From positions 1 through 59,720 of the forward strand of contig JAHJIY010000016.1 in assembly GCA_018823175.1 (NCBI GenBank): 59,720 nucleotides of DNA, given 5' to 3'. Positions 15,838 through 25,450 of this stretch are shown piece by piece. A program made the translations under genes and the position numbers. Origin of the DNA: Pseudomonadota bacterium (GTDB lineage Bacteria; Desulfobacterota; Desulfobulbia; Desulfobulbales; JAHJIY01). A model generated the notes under the pieces. The model was given only the letters and a program-made list of their open reading frames with translations, made no database searches and was not told the DNA's origin. The stretch's first letter is position 1, and every line of letters starts with the position of its first letter.

Positions 15838-18267
15838 ATGACGAGACATACTAAAAAGATGACTAATGATACTGAAAGTATCGAGCAGCGTTATTTTACC
15901 TTTGGTACTAAAGCCGAAACCTTGGCGCGCCTCAAACCTCTTGTAAATGAAGCTCTGATACCGGAGCTTTATTTCTTCTCATCCAAGGAGTGGGCAGATT
16001 CGAAGAACAAAGTTCTGGATACTATACATAAGCAATTTGGTAGCAGAATTCTGGCGGTCAGGAGCAGTTCTTTGGCTGAAGATGGGGCCGAGAGTTCGAT
16101 GGCCGGAGCGTTCTTAAGCAAGCTTAACGTTGACAGCAGGAATCGTTCTGAACTTGAAGTTGTGATCGACCAGGTTGTCCAATCAATGACTGGAAACCCT
16201 CGAGATCAGGTCCTGGTGCAGCCGATGGTGGAAGATGTGTCAGTTTGTGGGGTTATCATGACATTTGACATGGTGAACGGTGCCCCTTACTACTGCATAG
16301 ATTTTGATGATGAAACCGGCCGTACCGATGTCGTCACCAGCGGTAGTGGTGGCCATAAAAGTTTGTTTGTCTATCGTTATGCTGAAAGCAGCATGGTTAA
16401 GTCCGTTCGGGTCGCCTCGTTTTTACGTCTGGCGCGGGAGTTGGAGACAATCTGCGAATGTGCTGCCCTGGATATCGAATTCGGCATGGATAAATCGGGG
16501 CAGGTGTTTCTGTTTCAAGTAAGACGAATAGCACTTTCTCGAAACTGGCATCCTGTCACTGAACGACGTGCTAAAAGGCAATTGGCTTATGTCGAAGATT
16601 TTGTACGAAATTCCTCAAAAAAGCGGGATGGTGTCCTGGGAAGTCGCACCACCCTCGCTATTATGCCAGACTGGAATCCGGCTGAAATCATCGGTACCAC
16701 CCCCCGGCCGCTTGCTGCATCCTTGTACCGTGATTTGATTACCAAAGCAGTTTGGTGTCAAGCAAGAGCCGTTATGGGTTATCGGGAGATGGGGGATCTT
16801 GAATTGATGGTAATTATTAATAACCATCCCTATATAGATGTTCGTAACAGTTTCAACTCCTTTCTTCCTTCTCTTTTGCCGGATTCCATAGGAGAAAAGC
16901 TGGTCAACGCATGGCTCGCCAGACTTGAGGATTATCCTGAATTTCATGACAAGGTCGAGTTTGATATAGTGCCTACATGTCTCGATTTCTGCTTTGTTGA
17001 TGACTTCTGGGCGCGATATCCCGATGTGCTGAATGAAATGGAGTTTGAGGCATTCAAAACAAAGTTGACCGCATTAACTTGTGACGCTCTGAATCCTGCC
17101 CCTGGCAATTCTTTGGATCGTGCACTTGAAGCGGCTTCCCGATTGGATTGTTTGTCTCTTCCGGAAATTCATGATAAAGGGGCTTATTCCCAATTAGTCA
17201 GAGCAGATTATCTTCTGGCTCAGTGCCGTAAACTTGGCACCTTGCCGTTCTCAATAGTTGCTCGTCACGCTTTCATTGCTGAGGCACTTTTCCGCTCTGC
17301 AGTAAAGCGCGGTGCACTTACAGATAGCCGCCTGACTGAATTTAAACGCAGTATACGTACTGTAACCGGAAGTATGGTTGAAGAGTATACCCAGGTATGC
17401 CACGATCAACTGGCACGGGAAAAATTTCTTCGTAAATATGGTCATTTGCGTCCTGGAACCTACGAGATTACTTCACTGAGATATGATGAGCGTGATGACT
17501 TGTTTCTGGACGATATGCTCCGTCTGCCAACATCAGAAGAACCACAGTTTACATTGACTGACGATGAGTATACATCTATCGATTTGTTGTTACGCGAAGC
17601 AGAACTGAATGTATTGAGTGTAGACCAACTTTTAAGTTATGCTCGCAAGGCAATTGCAAGTCGTGAATATGTGAAGTTTGTCTTTACCCGGACACTTTCA
17701 GATGCTCTGTCTATGATAGTTCGCTGGGGCGGATATCATGGTTTGTCACGCGACGACCTTTCATATCTAGACTGGCCAGTAATTGCCAGAAGCCTCAGTC
17801 GACCTGTCATGGACGATGTGGACAGGTACTATCTCGACATAGCTGAAACATCTCGCAGAAGCATGTCGGCAGCACACGCATTTCGACTTGGGCACATTAT
17901 CTTTGGGGTTCGCGACATTTATGTCGCCACCCTAAATCGAAGTGTACCGAATTATGTCGGCATCGGATCAGCGTCCGGTCCTGTAGTTCTGCTCGAAGCC
18001 AACACGCCCACAAGTCTAAATATCAAAAATATGATTGTATGTATTGATAACGCAGATCCCGGCTTTGACTGGATATTTACAAAAGGCCCCAGTGCCTTGA
18101 TTACCTGTTTCGGAGGTGCGAATTCTCATATGGCTGTACGCTGTGCTGAATTTGGTTTGCCTGCAGCTATAGGTTGTGGTGATCAACTTTATCAGAGAGT
18201 GGTCAGTGCAAAGAGTGTAGAGCTAAACTGCGCAGAAAAAATTTTGAGGCCTTTGTATGCAGAATAG
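15838..18267 (+). CDS. PEP-synthase-like ATP-dependent kinase; candidate L-glutamine kinase (Cj1418-like)
   Basis: 809 aa from ATG 15838; a TTG at 15796 or ATG at 15859 is also possible, and no site has a good ribosome-binding sequence. The N-terminal part is a PPDK_N ATP-grasp domain (AVRSSSLAEDG with Arg75; LVQPMVEDVSVCGVIMTFD; IEFGMDKSGQVFLFQVR). The C-terminal part is the phosphohistidine swivel domain: FGGANSHMAVRCAEFG with His764. There is no PEP-binding TIM-barrel domain, so it is not a true PEP synthase. Cj1418 has the same layout and phosphorylates the amide nitrogen of L-glutamine, releasing AMP and phosphate. The three other pathway enzymes are adjacent. Confidence 0.88.
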   Translation: MTRHTKKMTNDTESIEQRYFTFGTKAETLARLKPLVNEALIPELYFFSSKEWADSKNKVLDTIHKQFGSRILAVRSSSLAEDGAESSMAGAFLSKLNVDSRNRSELEVVIDQVVQSMTGNPRDQVLVQPMVEDVSVCGVIMTFDMVNGAPYYCIDFDDETGRTDVVTSGSGGHKSLFVYRYAESSMVKSVRVASFLRLARELETICECAALDIEFGMDKSGQVFLFQVRRIALSRNWHPVTERRAKRQLAYVEDFVRNSSKKRDGVLGSRTTLAIMPDWNPAEIIGTTPRPLAASLYRDLITKAVWCQARAVMGYREMGDLELMVIINNHPYIDVRNSFNSFLPSLLPDSIGEKLVNAWLARLEDYPEFHDKVEFDIVPTCLDFCFVDDFWARYPDVLNEMEFEAFKTKLTALTCDALNPAPGNSLDRALEAASRLDCLSLPEIHDKGAYSQLVRADYLLAQCRKLGTLPFSIVARHAFIAEALFRSAVKRGALTDSRLTEFKRSIRTVTGSMVEEYTQVCHDQLAREKFLRKYGHLRPGTYEITSLRYDERDDLFLDDMLRLPTSEEPQFTLTDDEYTSIDLLLREAELNVLSVDQLLSYARKAIASREYVKFVFTRTLSDALSMIVRWGGYHGLSRDDLSYLDWPVIARSLSRPVMDDVDRYYLDIAETSRRSMSAAHAFRLGHIIFGVRDIYVATLNRSVPNYVGIGSASGPVVLLEANTPTSLNIKNMIVCIDNADPGFDWIFTKGPSALITCFGGANSHMAVRCAEFGLPAAIGCGDQLYQRVVSAKSVELNCAEKILRPLYAE

Positions 18268-18856
18268 CAGGCTACGCATTGGGGTTACGATGAGGATATT
18301 GGAAGCTAAAGGCTACTGTGAGCCGCGTGATGCTTTAGCTCAAGATTGGGCAAATTTCCTGGGATCAGCAATGCCGGAAGCGGCATGGCTACCGATTCCA
18401 AATCTTGGGGCAAAAAAGGTTCGTATCTATTGTGAGAAATGGTGCCTCAATCGTTTGATTCTTACTGGTGGAGAGGATATAGGAGTATCGCCCCTCCGTG
18501 ATGAAACTGAAAATGATTTATTAGTCTGGGCGAATGAACGCGCTGTACCTGTGCTTGGCGTTTGTCGTGGAATGCAGATGCTTGGGATCCATGCCGGGAG
18601 CAATTTGAAACCCGTCCGGGGTCATGTTCGTACACGACATAAATTATCGTTTGGTAGTGTTAATAGTTACCATAACTTGTCTCTTGATACTTGTCCTCAT
18701 GAATTTCACATCGAAGAACTGTCAGAAGATGGAGAAATAGAAGCGATAAGTCACAAGTTTCTACCTTGGGAAGGTTGGATGTGGCACCCTGAGCGTGAAA
18801 AGCATTTTGCTAAACATGATATTCTTCGTCTTCATAGATTAATGGGTAAGAAATGA
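18257..18856 (+). CDS. Class I glutamine-amidotransferase-like hydrolase; candidate gamma-glutamyl-CDP-amidate hydrolase (Cj1417-like)
   Basis: 199 aa. Peptidase C26-like fold with nucleophile Cys103 in [12 protein letters not shown], and His177 and Glu179 in MWHPERE completing the triad. It has no synthetase domain and no partner gene, so it works as a hydrolase. Cj1417 cleaves CDP-L-glutamine to cytidine diphosphoramidate and glutamate. It overlaps the glutamine-kinase-like gene by 11 bp and the cytidylyltransferase by 4 bp, so these three pathway steps are translationally coupled. Confidence 0.88.
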   Translation: MQNSRLRIGVTMRILEAKGYCEPRDALAQDWANFLGSAMPEAAWLPIPNLGAKKVRIYCEKWCLNRLILTGGEDIGVSPLRDETENDLLVWANERAVPVLGVCRGMQMLGIHAGSNLKPVRGHVRTRHKLSFGSVNSYHNLSLDTCPHEFHIEELSEDGEIEAISHKFLPWEGWMWHPEREKHFAKHDILRLHRLMGKK

Positions 18857-19593
18857 AAGCAATTATTTTAGCGGCTGGGCGTGGCAGTCGAATGAAACAT
18901 CTGACAGATAATAAACCAAAATGCCTAATTGAATTGCATGGTAGGCCATTATTAGAACATCAATTATCCGCGTTAACAGAGGCAGGTATTGAGGACATAG
19001 GCATTATAACAGGATACAAGAGAGAACTCTTGGCTGGAAGAGAATTGCACGAATTTCATAATTCCAGGTGGGCAGTAACTAATATGGTGTCTTCTCTTAC
19101 ATATGCCGATGAGTGGTTGAAAAATGAACCATGCATTGTCAGTTATTCTGATATCTTCTATCAATCTAGTGCGGTCATTGATCTAATGCAAACTCCAGCG
19201 AAACTTGCCGTGGTTTATGACGAAAACTGGCTTGAAATATGGGGAAAAAGGTTTGGTGATCCACTTGAGGATGCAGAGACATTCCGTTTAGATAGTGAAA
19301 GTCATCTAGTTGAAATTGGGAATAAGCCGAAGTCATTTGATGAAATTCAAGGACAATATATGGGTTTATTACTTTTCACTCCTGAAGGATGGAGGGAAGT
19401 GTTAAGGGTCCGTAGTGAGATGAGTCCAGATGACCGAGATTGTATGCACATGACCGGAACATTGCAAAGAATAATTAATGCTAAACGAGTTAGGATAAGA
19501 GCATTACCCTATCATGGTTCTTGGGGTGAGGTAGATAGTCAATCCGATTTGGATGTATATAACCGAAGCGTTTTTGATGATAATGTCAACTAA
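18853..19593 (+). CDS. LicC-like nucleotidyltransferase; candidate CTP:phosphoglutamine cytidylyltransferase (Cj1416-like)
   Basis: 246 aa. LAAGRGSRM (residues 6-14) and [10 protein letters not shown] form the nucleotide loop; SYSDIFY holds the metal-binding Asp, and [12 protein letters not shown] near the C-terminus is shared with phosphocholine cytidylyltransferases. In Campylobacter Cj1416 joins CMP to L-glutamine phosphate to give CDP-L-glutamine. No choline kinase or licD gene is present, which argues against phosphocholine decoration. Its start overlaps the hydrolase gene by 4 bp. Confidence 0.88.
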   Translation: MKAIILAAGRGSRMKHLTDNKPKCLIELHGRPLLEHQLSALTEAGIEDIGIITGYKRELLAGRELHEFHNSRWAVTNMVSSLTYADEWLKNEPCIVSYSDIFYQSSAVIDLMQTPAKLAVVYDENWLEIWGKRFGDPLEDAETFRLDSESHLVEIGNKPKSFDEIQGQYMGLLLFTPEGWREVLRVRSEMSPDDRDCMHMTGTLQRIINAKRVRIRALPYHGSWGEVDSQSDLDVYNRSVFDDNVN

Positions 19594-21136
19594 GAAGCAA
19601 ATGGAGGGAACTGAGCCATTTAAGCGACCAAGTCTACGCACCAATATAATTGCCAATCTTGTTGGTAGAGCATCGTCGTTGATACTCTCTGTTGTTTTTA
19701 CCCCGGTTTATCTTCACTTTCTCGGGATTGAAGCTTATGGACTGATTGGATTCTTTATGACTCTTCAGGGAAGCATCTCTTTTCTTGAGATGGGATTAAG
19801 TCGTGCTTGTAACCGACAGCTAGCAAGATTATCTGGGCAAGGAAAAAGTCAATATCAGGAGATGGGTGACACATTAAGAACTCTGGAAACGGTTTATTGG
19901 GCGGTTGCGATAGTTATTGGCTTGTCCTTTACCATATTAGCCTCTTTTTTAGCTTCAAATTGGCTTAATTCAGATTTGTTTTCCAGCAAAGAACTTAATG
20001 GTATCATAGTAATTATGGCATGGGTGATTGCTTTGCGCTGGCCTGTTGGGCTCTATTTCGGGGCCATTATGGGTTTAGAACAACAGGTTTGGCTAAATAT
20101 TGTGCAGTTTTGGTTGGCCATAGTAACAGGAGTTGGTTCTGTCCTCGTACTGTGGTTGATTGCACCCACTATAGAAATATTCTTCAAATGGCAATTGTTG
20201 GGCGCCTTGTTTTCTGTCGGAACTTTCGTGTTTTGCTCTTGGAAGTTTATGCCCGTTTCATTTTTCAGGGCGCATTTTTCTTTGCTGCTGCTAAAAAAGA
20301 TTTTCCCTTTTGCCGCTAAAGTCGGTGGCAATGCCGTTTTGGGTACTACTCTGATGCAAGCGGATAAATTAATCCTCAGTGCCATACTGCCCCTGGAGCA
20401 GTTCGGTTATTATACCCTCGGAACTTTAATTGCTAATGCAACGATTGTATTGGCTGATCCGATTTCCAATGCTGTTTTTCCCAGATTTTCTAAAATGTTG
20501 GCTGCTGACAGGAGCGATTCTAAAGTTTCAGACCTTTATCATCTCTCAAGTCAGGCAGTCAGTGTGATTGTTATTCCCTTTGCGCTTGTGGCAGCATTTT
20601 TTTCTCAGGAAGTCCTTTATGCTTATACGGGTAAGCAAGATGTGGCGATAAATACTTGGATGATCTTGTCGATTTTAGTCATTGCCAAGATGTTTCACTC
20701 CAACATGCTTGTTCCCTACTCCCTGCAATTGGCCAGTGGGTGGGTACAACTTTCAATTTACATGAACATTGCTTCGATTTGCTGGCTGTTGCCTGCGGTG
20801 TATTTATTTAGCAGACTCTATGGAGCTCCTGGTGCAGCAATGGCATGGTTGGTCGTTACTGTTGGTTATGTATTTATTGGCCTTCCGCTTATGCATAAAA
20901 AACTATTAGTTGGTGAGTTCGAACAGTGGTTCACGAAAGCATTTGCCATACCTCTAGTATTAGTTTTTTGTTATCTTTTGCTATTGCGTATCAATATAAA
21001 TTTTCCTGACGATCGCTGGCTTTTGGCGTTGTCGTTATCAGGAATAGGAATAGGGGCTTTGGCTATATGCTTGCTGACGACACAACGCATGAGAGAATTG
21101 TGCCTTAATTTTTTCACAAGGATAACAGATGAATAA
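19583..21136 (+). CDS. Polysaccharide flippase (Wzx/MOP superfamily)
   Basis: About 517 aa with 12-14 hydrophobic segments and a short charged N-terminus leading into [19 protein letters not shown], the usual first helix of Wzx. It should flip lipid-linked repeat units to the periplasmic side, implying a Wzx/Wzy route; I see no clear Wzy polymerase in the window. ATG codons at 19553, 19577, 19583 and 19601 are all possible; none has a good ribosome-binding site and the frame overlaps the preceding gene. Confidence 0.9.
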   Translation: MSTKKQMEGTEPFKRPSLRTNIIANLVGRASSLILSVVFTPVYLHFLGIEAYGLIGFFMTLQGSISFLEMGLSRACNRQLARLSGQGKSQYQEMGDTLRTLETVYWAVAIVIGLSFTILASFLASNWLNSDLFSSKELNGIIVIMAWVIALRWPVGLYFGAIMGLEQQVWLNIVQFWLAIVTGVGSVLVLWLIAPTIEIFFKWQLLGALFSVGTFVFCSWKFMPVSFFRAHFSLLLLKKIFPFAAKVGGNAVLGTTLMQADKLILSAILPLEQFGYYTLGTLIANATIVLADPISNAVFPRFSKMLAADRSDSKVSDLYHLSSQAVSVIVIPFALVAAFFSQEVLYAYTGKQDVAINTWMILSILVIAKMFHSNMLVPYSLQLASGWVQLSIYMNIASICWLLPAVYLFSRLYGAPGAAMAWLVVTVGYVFIGLPLMHKKLLVGEFEQWFTKAFAIPLVLVFCYLLLLRININFPDDRWLLALSLSGIGIGALAICLLTTQRMRELCLNFFTRITDE

Positions 21137-22274
21137 ACCATTTTTTTCTGTGTTAATTCCAACAAAAAACAGAGCCCACATTGTTGGTTATGCAATTCAA
21201 AGCGTTTTGAATCAAAGTTTTACCGATTTCGAGATTATCGTAGTGGATAATGATGATTCAGAAACTACCAGGAGCGCTGTTCAAAAGTTTTCTGATCCAA
21301 GGGTTAAATATTTCAGAACTAGTGGCCTTAATATGTGCGAGAACTGGGAATACGCTTTGGTGCAGGCTCAGGGAGAGTATGTCACAGTATTGGAAGACAA
21401 GCAGGCTTACTATCGGTTTGCCTTGGAAAAAATATCTTCAGTTATCAGTTGTGAAGGAGTTGAGGTTGTGGCCTGGGGCTGGGATGTGTATATGGATAAG
21501 ATTCGGACAGCCTATAAGACATCATCCGGGTGTGGAGTTGAAAAAATGTCATCTGATCATGTTCTTTGTAAATATACTACATCTACTCAGGATGTTTGGG
21601 AGCTCTTGCCCCGGATGTTGAATTCCTGTATCTCCCAGAAGGTAATTAACAAGATTAAGTCGTATCCAGCTGTCGATAAGTTTTTTTCTGAGGTATCTCC
21701 AGACTTATGTGCCGCATTCTATACTCTGGCTGAAGTTGATGAGTTATGTTTTGTTAAGGAGCGACTTGGGCTTGTCGGATATCTGAACCTAAGTAATGCC
21801 GAAAAATTCCGGAGCAGTAAAAATAAAGAAATGTCTTATTTCGGTAAAGAAGATTTTAGTGAAATGTTAGTTGACCATGTGCCGATAAAAGAGTGTCGGT
21901 TAACTCATAATACAATTTATAACGACTTTTTGCGTATTCGCGAAAGGATGTCCGGTCGTCTGGCTAAATATCAAATGACACCATATATTTATGCTAAAAC
22001 ATGTGTCTCTGATCTAGTACAGGTCCCTTTTTTGATAGGACCTGCTTTTGAAGAGATTGTTTCTTTTATGAAGCTGCATAAATTGCCCATGTTTTCTTTA
22101 TGGTTCTTTTTTTTAATACGCAGGATAGATCGGTGGTTTGTTAATTTTTTTGCGAAATATGACTGGCTTCAAAAGTTGAATATCCGTAGAAAGCGAGAAA
22201 TTTGGGAAGCTGATAACATACTGGAAGCAACACGGTTAATGGGTGATATGTGTGCCGTGTCGGTTAAAGATTGA
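21129..22274 (+). CDS. GT2-family glycosyltransferase
   Basis: 381 aa. Starts FSVLIPTKNRAHIVGYAI followed by SVLNQSFTDFEIIVVDNDDS, the GT-A nucleotide-sugar site. The usual DxD triad after the VTVLED stretch reads EDKQ, so metal binding may differ or the donor site is unusual. The remaining two thirds do not match a known acceptor domain. Overlaps the flippase gene by 8 bp. Confidence 0.85.
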   Translation: MNKPFFSVLIPTKNRAHIVGYAIQSVLNQSFTDFEIIVVDNDDSETTRSAVQKFSDPRVKYFRTSGLNMCENWEYALVQAQGEYVTVLEDKQAYYRFALEKISSVISCEGVEVVAWGWDVYMDKIRTAYKTSSGCGVEKMSSDHVLCKYTTSTQDVWELLPRMLNSCISQKVINKIKSYPAVDKFFSEVSPDLCAAFYTLAEVDELCFVKERLGLVGYLNLSNAEKFRSSKNKEMSYFGKEDFSEMLVDHVPIKECRLTHNTIYNDFLRIRERMSGRLAKYQMTPYIYAKTCVSDLVQVPFLIGPAFEEIVSFMKLHKLPMFSLWFFFLIRRIDRWFVNFFAKYDWLQKLNIRRKREIWEADNILEATRLMGDMCAVSVKD

Positions 22275-22384
22275 TAGAATCTGAAAAACAGACTGGTGGC
22301 GACACAATAAATAATCAAAAGATAGCTCATCTTGCCTTTGACCCGGAAAGCGATTCCTTAATTTCATTACTTACAAAAACTGTT

Positions 22385-23329
22385 ATGAGTATTGTTAATA
22401 ATTCCCAGAATGGACCAACCCCGACGGTCAGTGTTATCCTGCCGACTTATAATAGGGCGGGAAGTCTTGTCCGGGCTATAAACAGTGTGCTCAACCAGTC
22501 TTTTGCTGATTTTGAACTGATAATTGTCGATGATGCCTCGATTGATGGAACGGCAGATATAGTGGGGGAAATTAAGGATAAGCGTCTCAGGTATATTAAA
22601 CACGACAAACAGCAAGGTGCAGGTGCGACAAGAAATACCGGAATAGCAGCGGCCCGGGGGGAATGTATTGCTTTTCAGGATAGTGATGATGAATGGGTGT
22701 TATCCAAATTGGAGGAGCAGGTGGCTGTTCTTAATTCCAGACCTGAAATTGGGGCTGTTTTTTCACCTTTTCTCAGGGTCACACCGGACAACAAGTATCG
22801 GCAAATTCCTGAACAGATAACAACCTATATGGATGGAAATATTTTAGCCGGGATACTTGGCCGTTCATTTATTGGAACGCCAACTTTATTGGTAAGGCGT
22901 TCTGTGTTGGAAAAGAGTGGTGTTTTTGATGAGCAATTGCATACTTTGGAGGATTGGGAGTTATCAATAAGAATGGCAAAGCATTGCCGTTTCGCATGTA
23001 TAAAAACACCATTAATAAAAGCCTATGTAACGCGCGGAAGCGTTTCGGAAAGTGAAGATGTCATGTTGCAGACCATGCAGGAGATAGTCGCAAAACACCG
23101 TGATGATTATGATTCTTACCCCTCTTCGGAGGTTAAGGTGTGGACTTTTATTGCAAACAGAAATTGTCTGGCTGGAAAGATGAAGAAAGGCAGGGATTAT
23201 TTTAGAAAAGCGATTAAGACTAACCCTCGGAACAGTGCTGCCTGGTTTGGTTTGCTGTTATCTTGTTCTGGTAAATATCTATACGGTTTTATTGTGAATT
23301 TTAAACGACGAATTGCCTCAGGGGCCTGA
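22385..23329 (+). CDS. GT2-family glycosyltransferase with C-terminal TPR-like tail
   Basis: About 314 aa. VSVILPTYNRAGSLVRAI and FELIIVDDASIDGT form the GT-A core; FQDSDDEW is the DxD region. The tail AGKMKKGRDYFRKAIKTNPRN looks like one TPR unit. The frame is open back to a TTG at 22271 overlapping the previous stop, so a start there (352 aa) is equally possible; ATG 22385 is chosen since the family core begins 13 residues later. After the stop there is a 107-bp gap. Confidence 0.85.
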   Translation: MSIVNNSQNGPTPTVSVILPTYNRAGSLVRAINSVLNQSFADFELIIVDDASIDGTADIVGEIKDKRLRYIKHDKQQGAGATRNTGIAAARGECIAFQDSDDEWVLSKLEEQVAVLNSRPEIGAVFSPFLRVTPDNKYRQIPEQITTYMDGNILAGILGRSFIGTPTLLVRRSVLEKSGVFDEQLHTLEDWELSIRMAKHCRFACIKTPLIKAYVTRGSVSESEDVMLQTMQEIVAKHRDDYDSYPSSEVKVWTFIANRNCLAGKMKKGRDYFRKAIKTNPRNSAAWFGLLLSCSGKYLYGFIVNFKRRIASGA

Positions 23330-23436
23330 TTCATTATTAGAGGAACAGGCTTGGGAAATGCTCCCTTAAAGAACCCGTGACTTTGGGCTTGCTTATCAGG
23401 ATATTGTGTTGAAATTATACCTTAATTAAACACTTA

Positions 23437-24201
23437 GTGGTCAATTTGAAGATATCAATTATCACAATAAGTTATAACTCGGCGCAGTATATTGAACAGA
23501 CCATTCAAAGTGTGGTCAGTCAGACTTGCCAGGACAAAGAATATATTGTGGTTGATGGTGGTTCAACCGACGGGACCATTGAGATCATCAAGAAATATGA
23601 GGGTAAGATCGATAAATGGGTTTCCGGGCCGGACAAGGGTATTGCCGATGCCATGAACAAAGGGCTTGCTCTGGCCTCCGGCGATTTTGTCATGTTTCTG
23701 CATTCGGACGATTATTTTGTTGATGAATTTGTTCTGTCCACGGCCGCGTCTCACTTGTCTGCCGGCTACGAGATATTTCTATTTAATATATTTCTCTCAA
23801 ATAACGGGGAATCAAGATTGACCAGGCCAAGGGGATTGAACTGGTGGATGAATCTGAAAACCGGGGTTTTTCATCAGAGCGCAATCAGTGCCAGGAGTCT
23901 TTTTGAGCGAATCGGTAATTTTGATACCGGGTTTCGGATCGCGATGGACTATGACTTTTTTCTGAGGGCCTATCGGGCCGGCGCGCATGCAAAGATAATT
24001 GATTTCCCTCTTTCGGTAATGAGATTGTGCGGAGTCAGTTCTCAACTCGACTGGGCAAGTCTGGGTGAAAGGTTCGCCGAAGAGAAGCTGATCCATATCA
24101 AAAATTGTTCGTCTTTTGTCCTGCGATTTATATATTTCTGGTATTGGTTGTTTTATCCTGGTTATAGATATTGTAAATCTCGCTTATGGGCAAAATCATG
24201 A
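23437..24201 (+). CDS. GT2-family glycosyltransferase (WcaA/colanic-acid type)
   Basis: 254 aa. KISIITISYNSAQYIEQTI, then YIVVDGGSTDGT and FLHSDDYF (DxD) place it with small GT2 enzymes of the WcaE kind. The start is GTG 23437, with TTG 23446 as alternative; no ATG is available near the conserved core. It lies in the same operon, overlapping the following GT4 gene. Confidence 0.87.
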   Translation: MVNLKISIITISYNSAQYIEQTIQSVVSQTCQDKEYIVVDGGSTDGTIEIIKKYEGKIDKWVSGPDKGIADAMNKGLALASGDFVMFLHSDDYFVDEFVLSTAASHLSAGYEIFLFNIFLSNNGESRLTRPRGLNWWMNLKTGVFHQSAISARSLFERIGNFDTGFRIAMDYDFFLRAYRAGAHAKIIDFPLSVMRLCGVSSQLDWASLGERFAEEKLIHIKNCSSFVLRFIYFWYWLFYPGYRYCKSRLWAKS

Positions 24202-25214
24202 AAGTGTGGCTGCCAACAATTAAAGCCGGAAGCGGGGCAGATGTTTTTGTGAATCGCCTGGCGGCTGGACTGCGCAATCAGGGATTGGAGGCTGAAATCA
24301 CTTGGTTTGACCGGCGTTATGAGTTTGTGCCGTTTCTCCTGAAAAATATTCTTCCCCCCGCCGGCACCGATATAATAATCGCCAATTCCTGGAATGGTTT
24401 TGCTTTTAAACGGGCGGGGATTCCTTTAGTCATTGTCGAATTGCACTGCGTTCTTGATCCCGGGTTCAGGGCATATAAAAGCTTCAGCCAGCATCTTTAC
24501 CACAAGTTATTGATTGAAAAATTCGAAACCGCATCGTTTAGCAAAGCATCACATGTCGTAGCGATTAGTGAATATACTGCGACAAGTGTCATGGCGGTTT
24601 TCGGGTTAACTGATGTGACAACAATTCCTCTCTGGGTTCCGATCGATAAATTTGAACCGGAGCAATCTGTTCCTGTTGAATCAAATATTCCTTTTCGTCT
24701 GCTGTTTGTCGGCAATCTGATCCGGAGAAAAGGGGCGGATCTGCTTGCCCCGATCATGGCCCAACTGGGGGAGGATTTCCATCTTCGCTTTACCTCCGGT
24801 TTGCGTTCTGCCGCCAGTGATAAATGTCCTGGCAATATGACCCCGCTTGGTCATCTGTCCGAAGCTGAATTAATTCGTGAGTATCAAAATTGTGATGCTC
24901 TGCTTTTTCCGACCCGGTTTGAAGGATTCGGTTATGCGGCCCTGGAAGCCATGGCCTGCGGAAAGCCGGTTGTCACCTCCGACAATACTTCTCTGCCGGA
25001 ACTTGTCGCTGACGGGGAAAATGGTATATTATGCCCAACCGATGACATCGATAGTTTTGTATCTGCCTGCCGAACGCTTGCCGGGAATAAATCCCGGTGT
25101 AAAAAAATGGGGGAAATCGGTCTCGACAAGGCCCGATCAGGATTCTCGGAGGAATATAATGCCTCCCAATACGCGTCCATGCTTCAATCGGTATTATCGG
25201 GTACAATAAAGTAG
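24198..25214 (+). CDS. GT4-family glycosyltransferase
   Basis: About 338 aa. FVGNLIRRKGADLL and FPTRFEGFGYAALEAMACG carry the phosphate-binding and E-x7-E motifs of GT4. ATG 24198 gives an ATGA overlap with the previous stop; ATG 24186 (four residues longer) is also possible. Last glycosyltransferase of the plus-strand locus. Confidence 0.9.
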   Translation: MKVWLPTIKAGSGADVFVNRLAAGLRNQGLEAEITWFDRRYEFVPFLLKNILPPAGTDIIIANSWNGFAFKRAGIPLVIVELHCVLDPGFRAYKSFSQHLYHKLLIEKFETASFSKASHVVAISEYTATSVMAVFGLTDVTTIPLWVPIDKFEPEQSVPVESNIPFRLLFVGNLIRRKGADLLAPIMAQLGEDFHLRFTSGLRSAASDKCPGNMTPLGHLSEAELIREYQNCDALLFPTRFEGFGYAALEAMACGKPVVTSDNTSLPELVADGENGILCPTDDIDSFVSACRTLAGNKSRCKKMGEIGLDKARSGFSEEYNASQYASMLQSVLSGTIK

Positions 25215-25321
25215 TTATTCCGTGAGGTTTATCTTTTCTGATTACCATCAGCATTCAGCCAGATAGCGCAGACTTCGATCTCAATGAATTAGCGTCGGAT
25301 TGATTTCGGCATGACCAATTT

Positions 25322-25362
25322 GAGATTGCCACGTCGCTTCGCTCTTCGCTATGACTGACAAG
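25322..25362. repeat. Degenerate dispersed repeat (cgtcgcttcgctcttcgctatgac type)
   Basis: The stretch GTCGCTTCGCTCTTCGC with flanking AGATTGCC and TATGAC matches the widespread bacterial interspersed repeat whose reverse strand reads GTCAT-GCGA-GAGCGAAGCGAC. It lies in the 236-bp gap between the GT4 gene and gmd. Only one copy is in the window. Confidence 0.5.
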
Positions 25363-25450
25363 GCTTCTCCTGAAAGTAGCTGAAACTTATTGATAGTCAG
25401 ATTATTTTTTACAATTTTTTTCATTTCGATAAAAATGGATCGAGATAAAT

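Noticed and set aside
15838..18267. Phosphoenolpyruvate synthase of central metabolism
   Set aside because: The C-terminal PEP-binding barrel is absent; only ATP-grasp and swivel His domains are present, and the context is surface glycan.
18853..19593. Phosphocholine cytidylyltransferase for choline decoration
   Set aside because: No choline kinase, transporter or LicD-type transferase in the locus.
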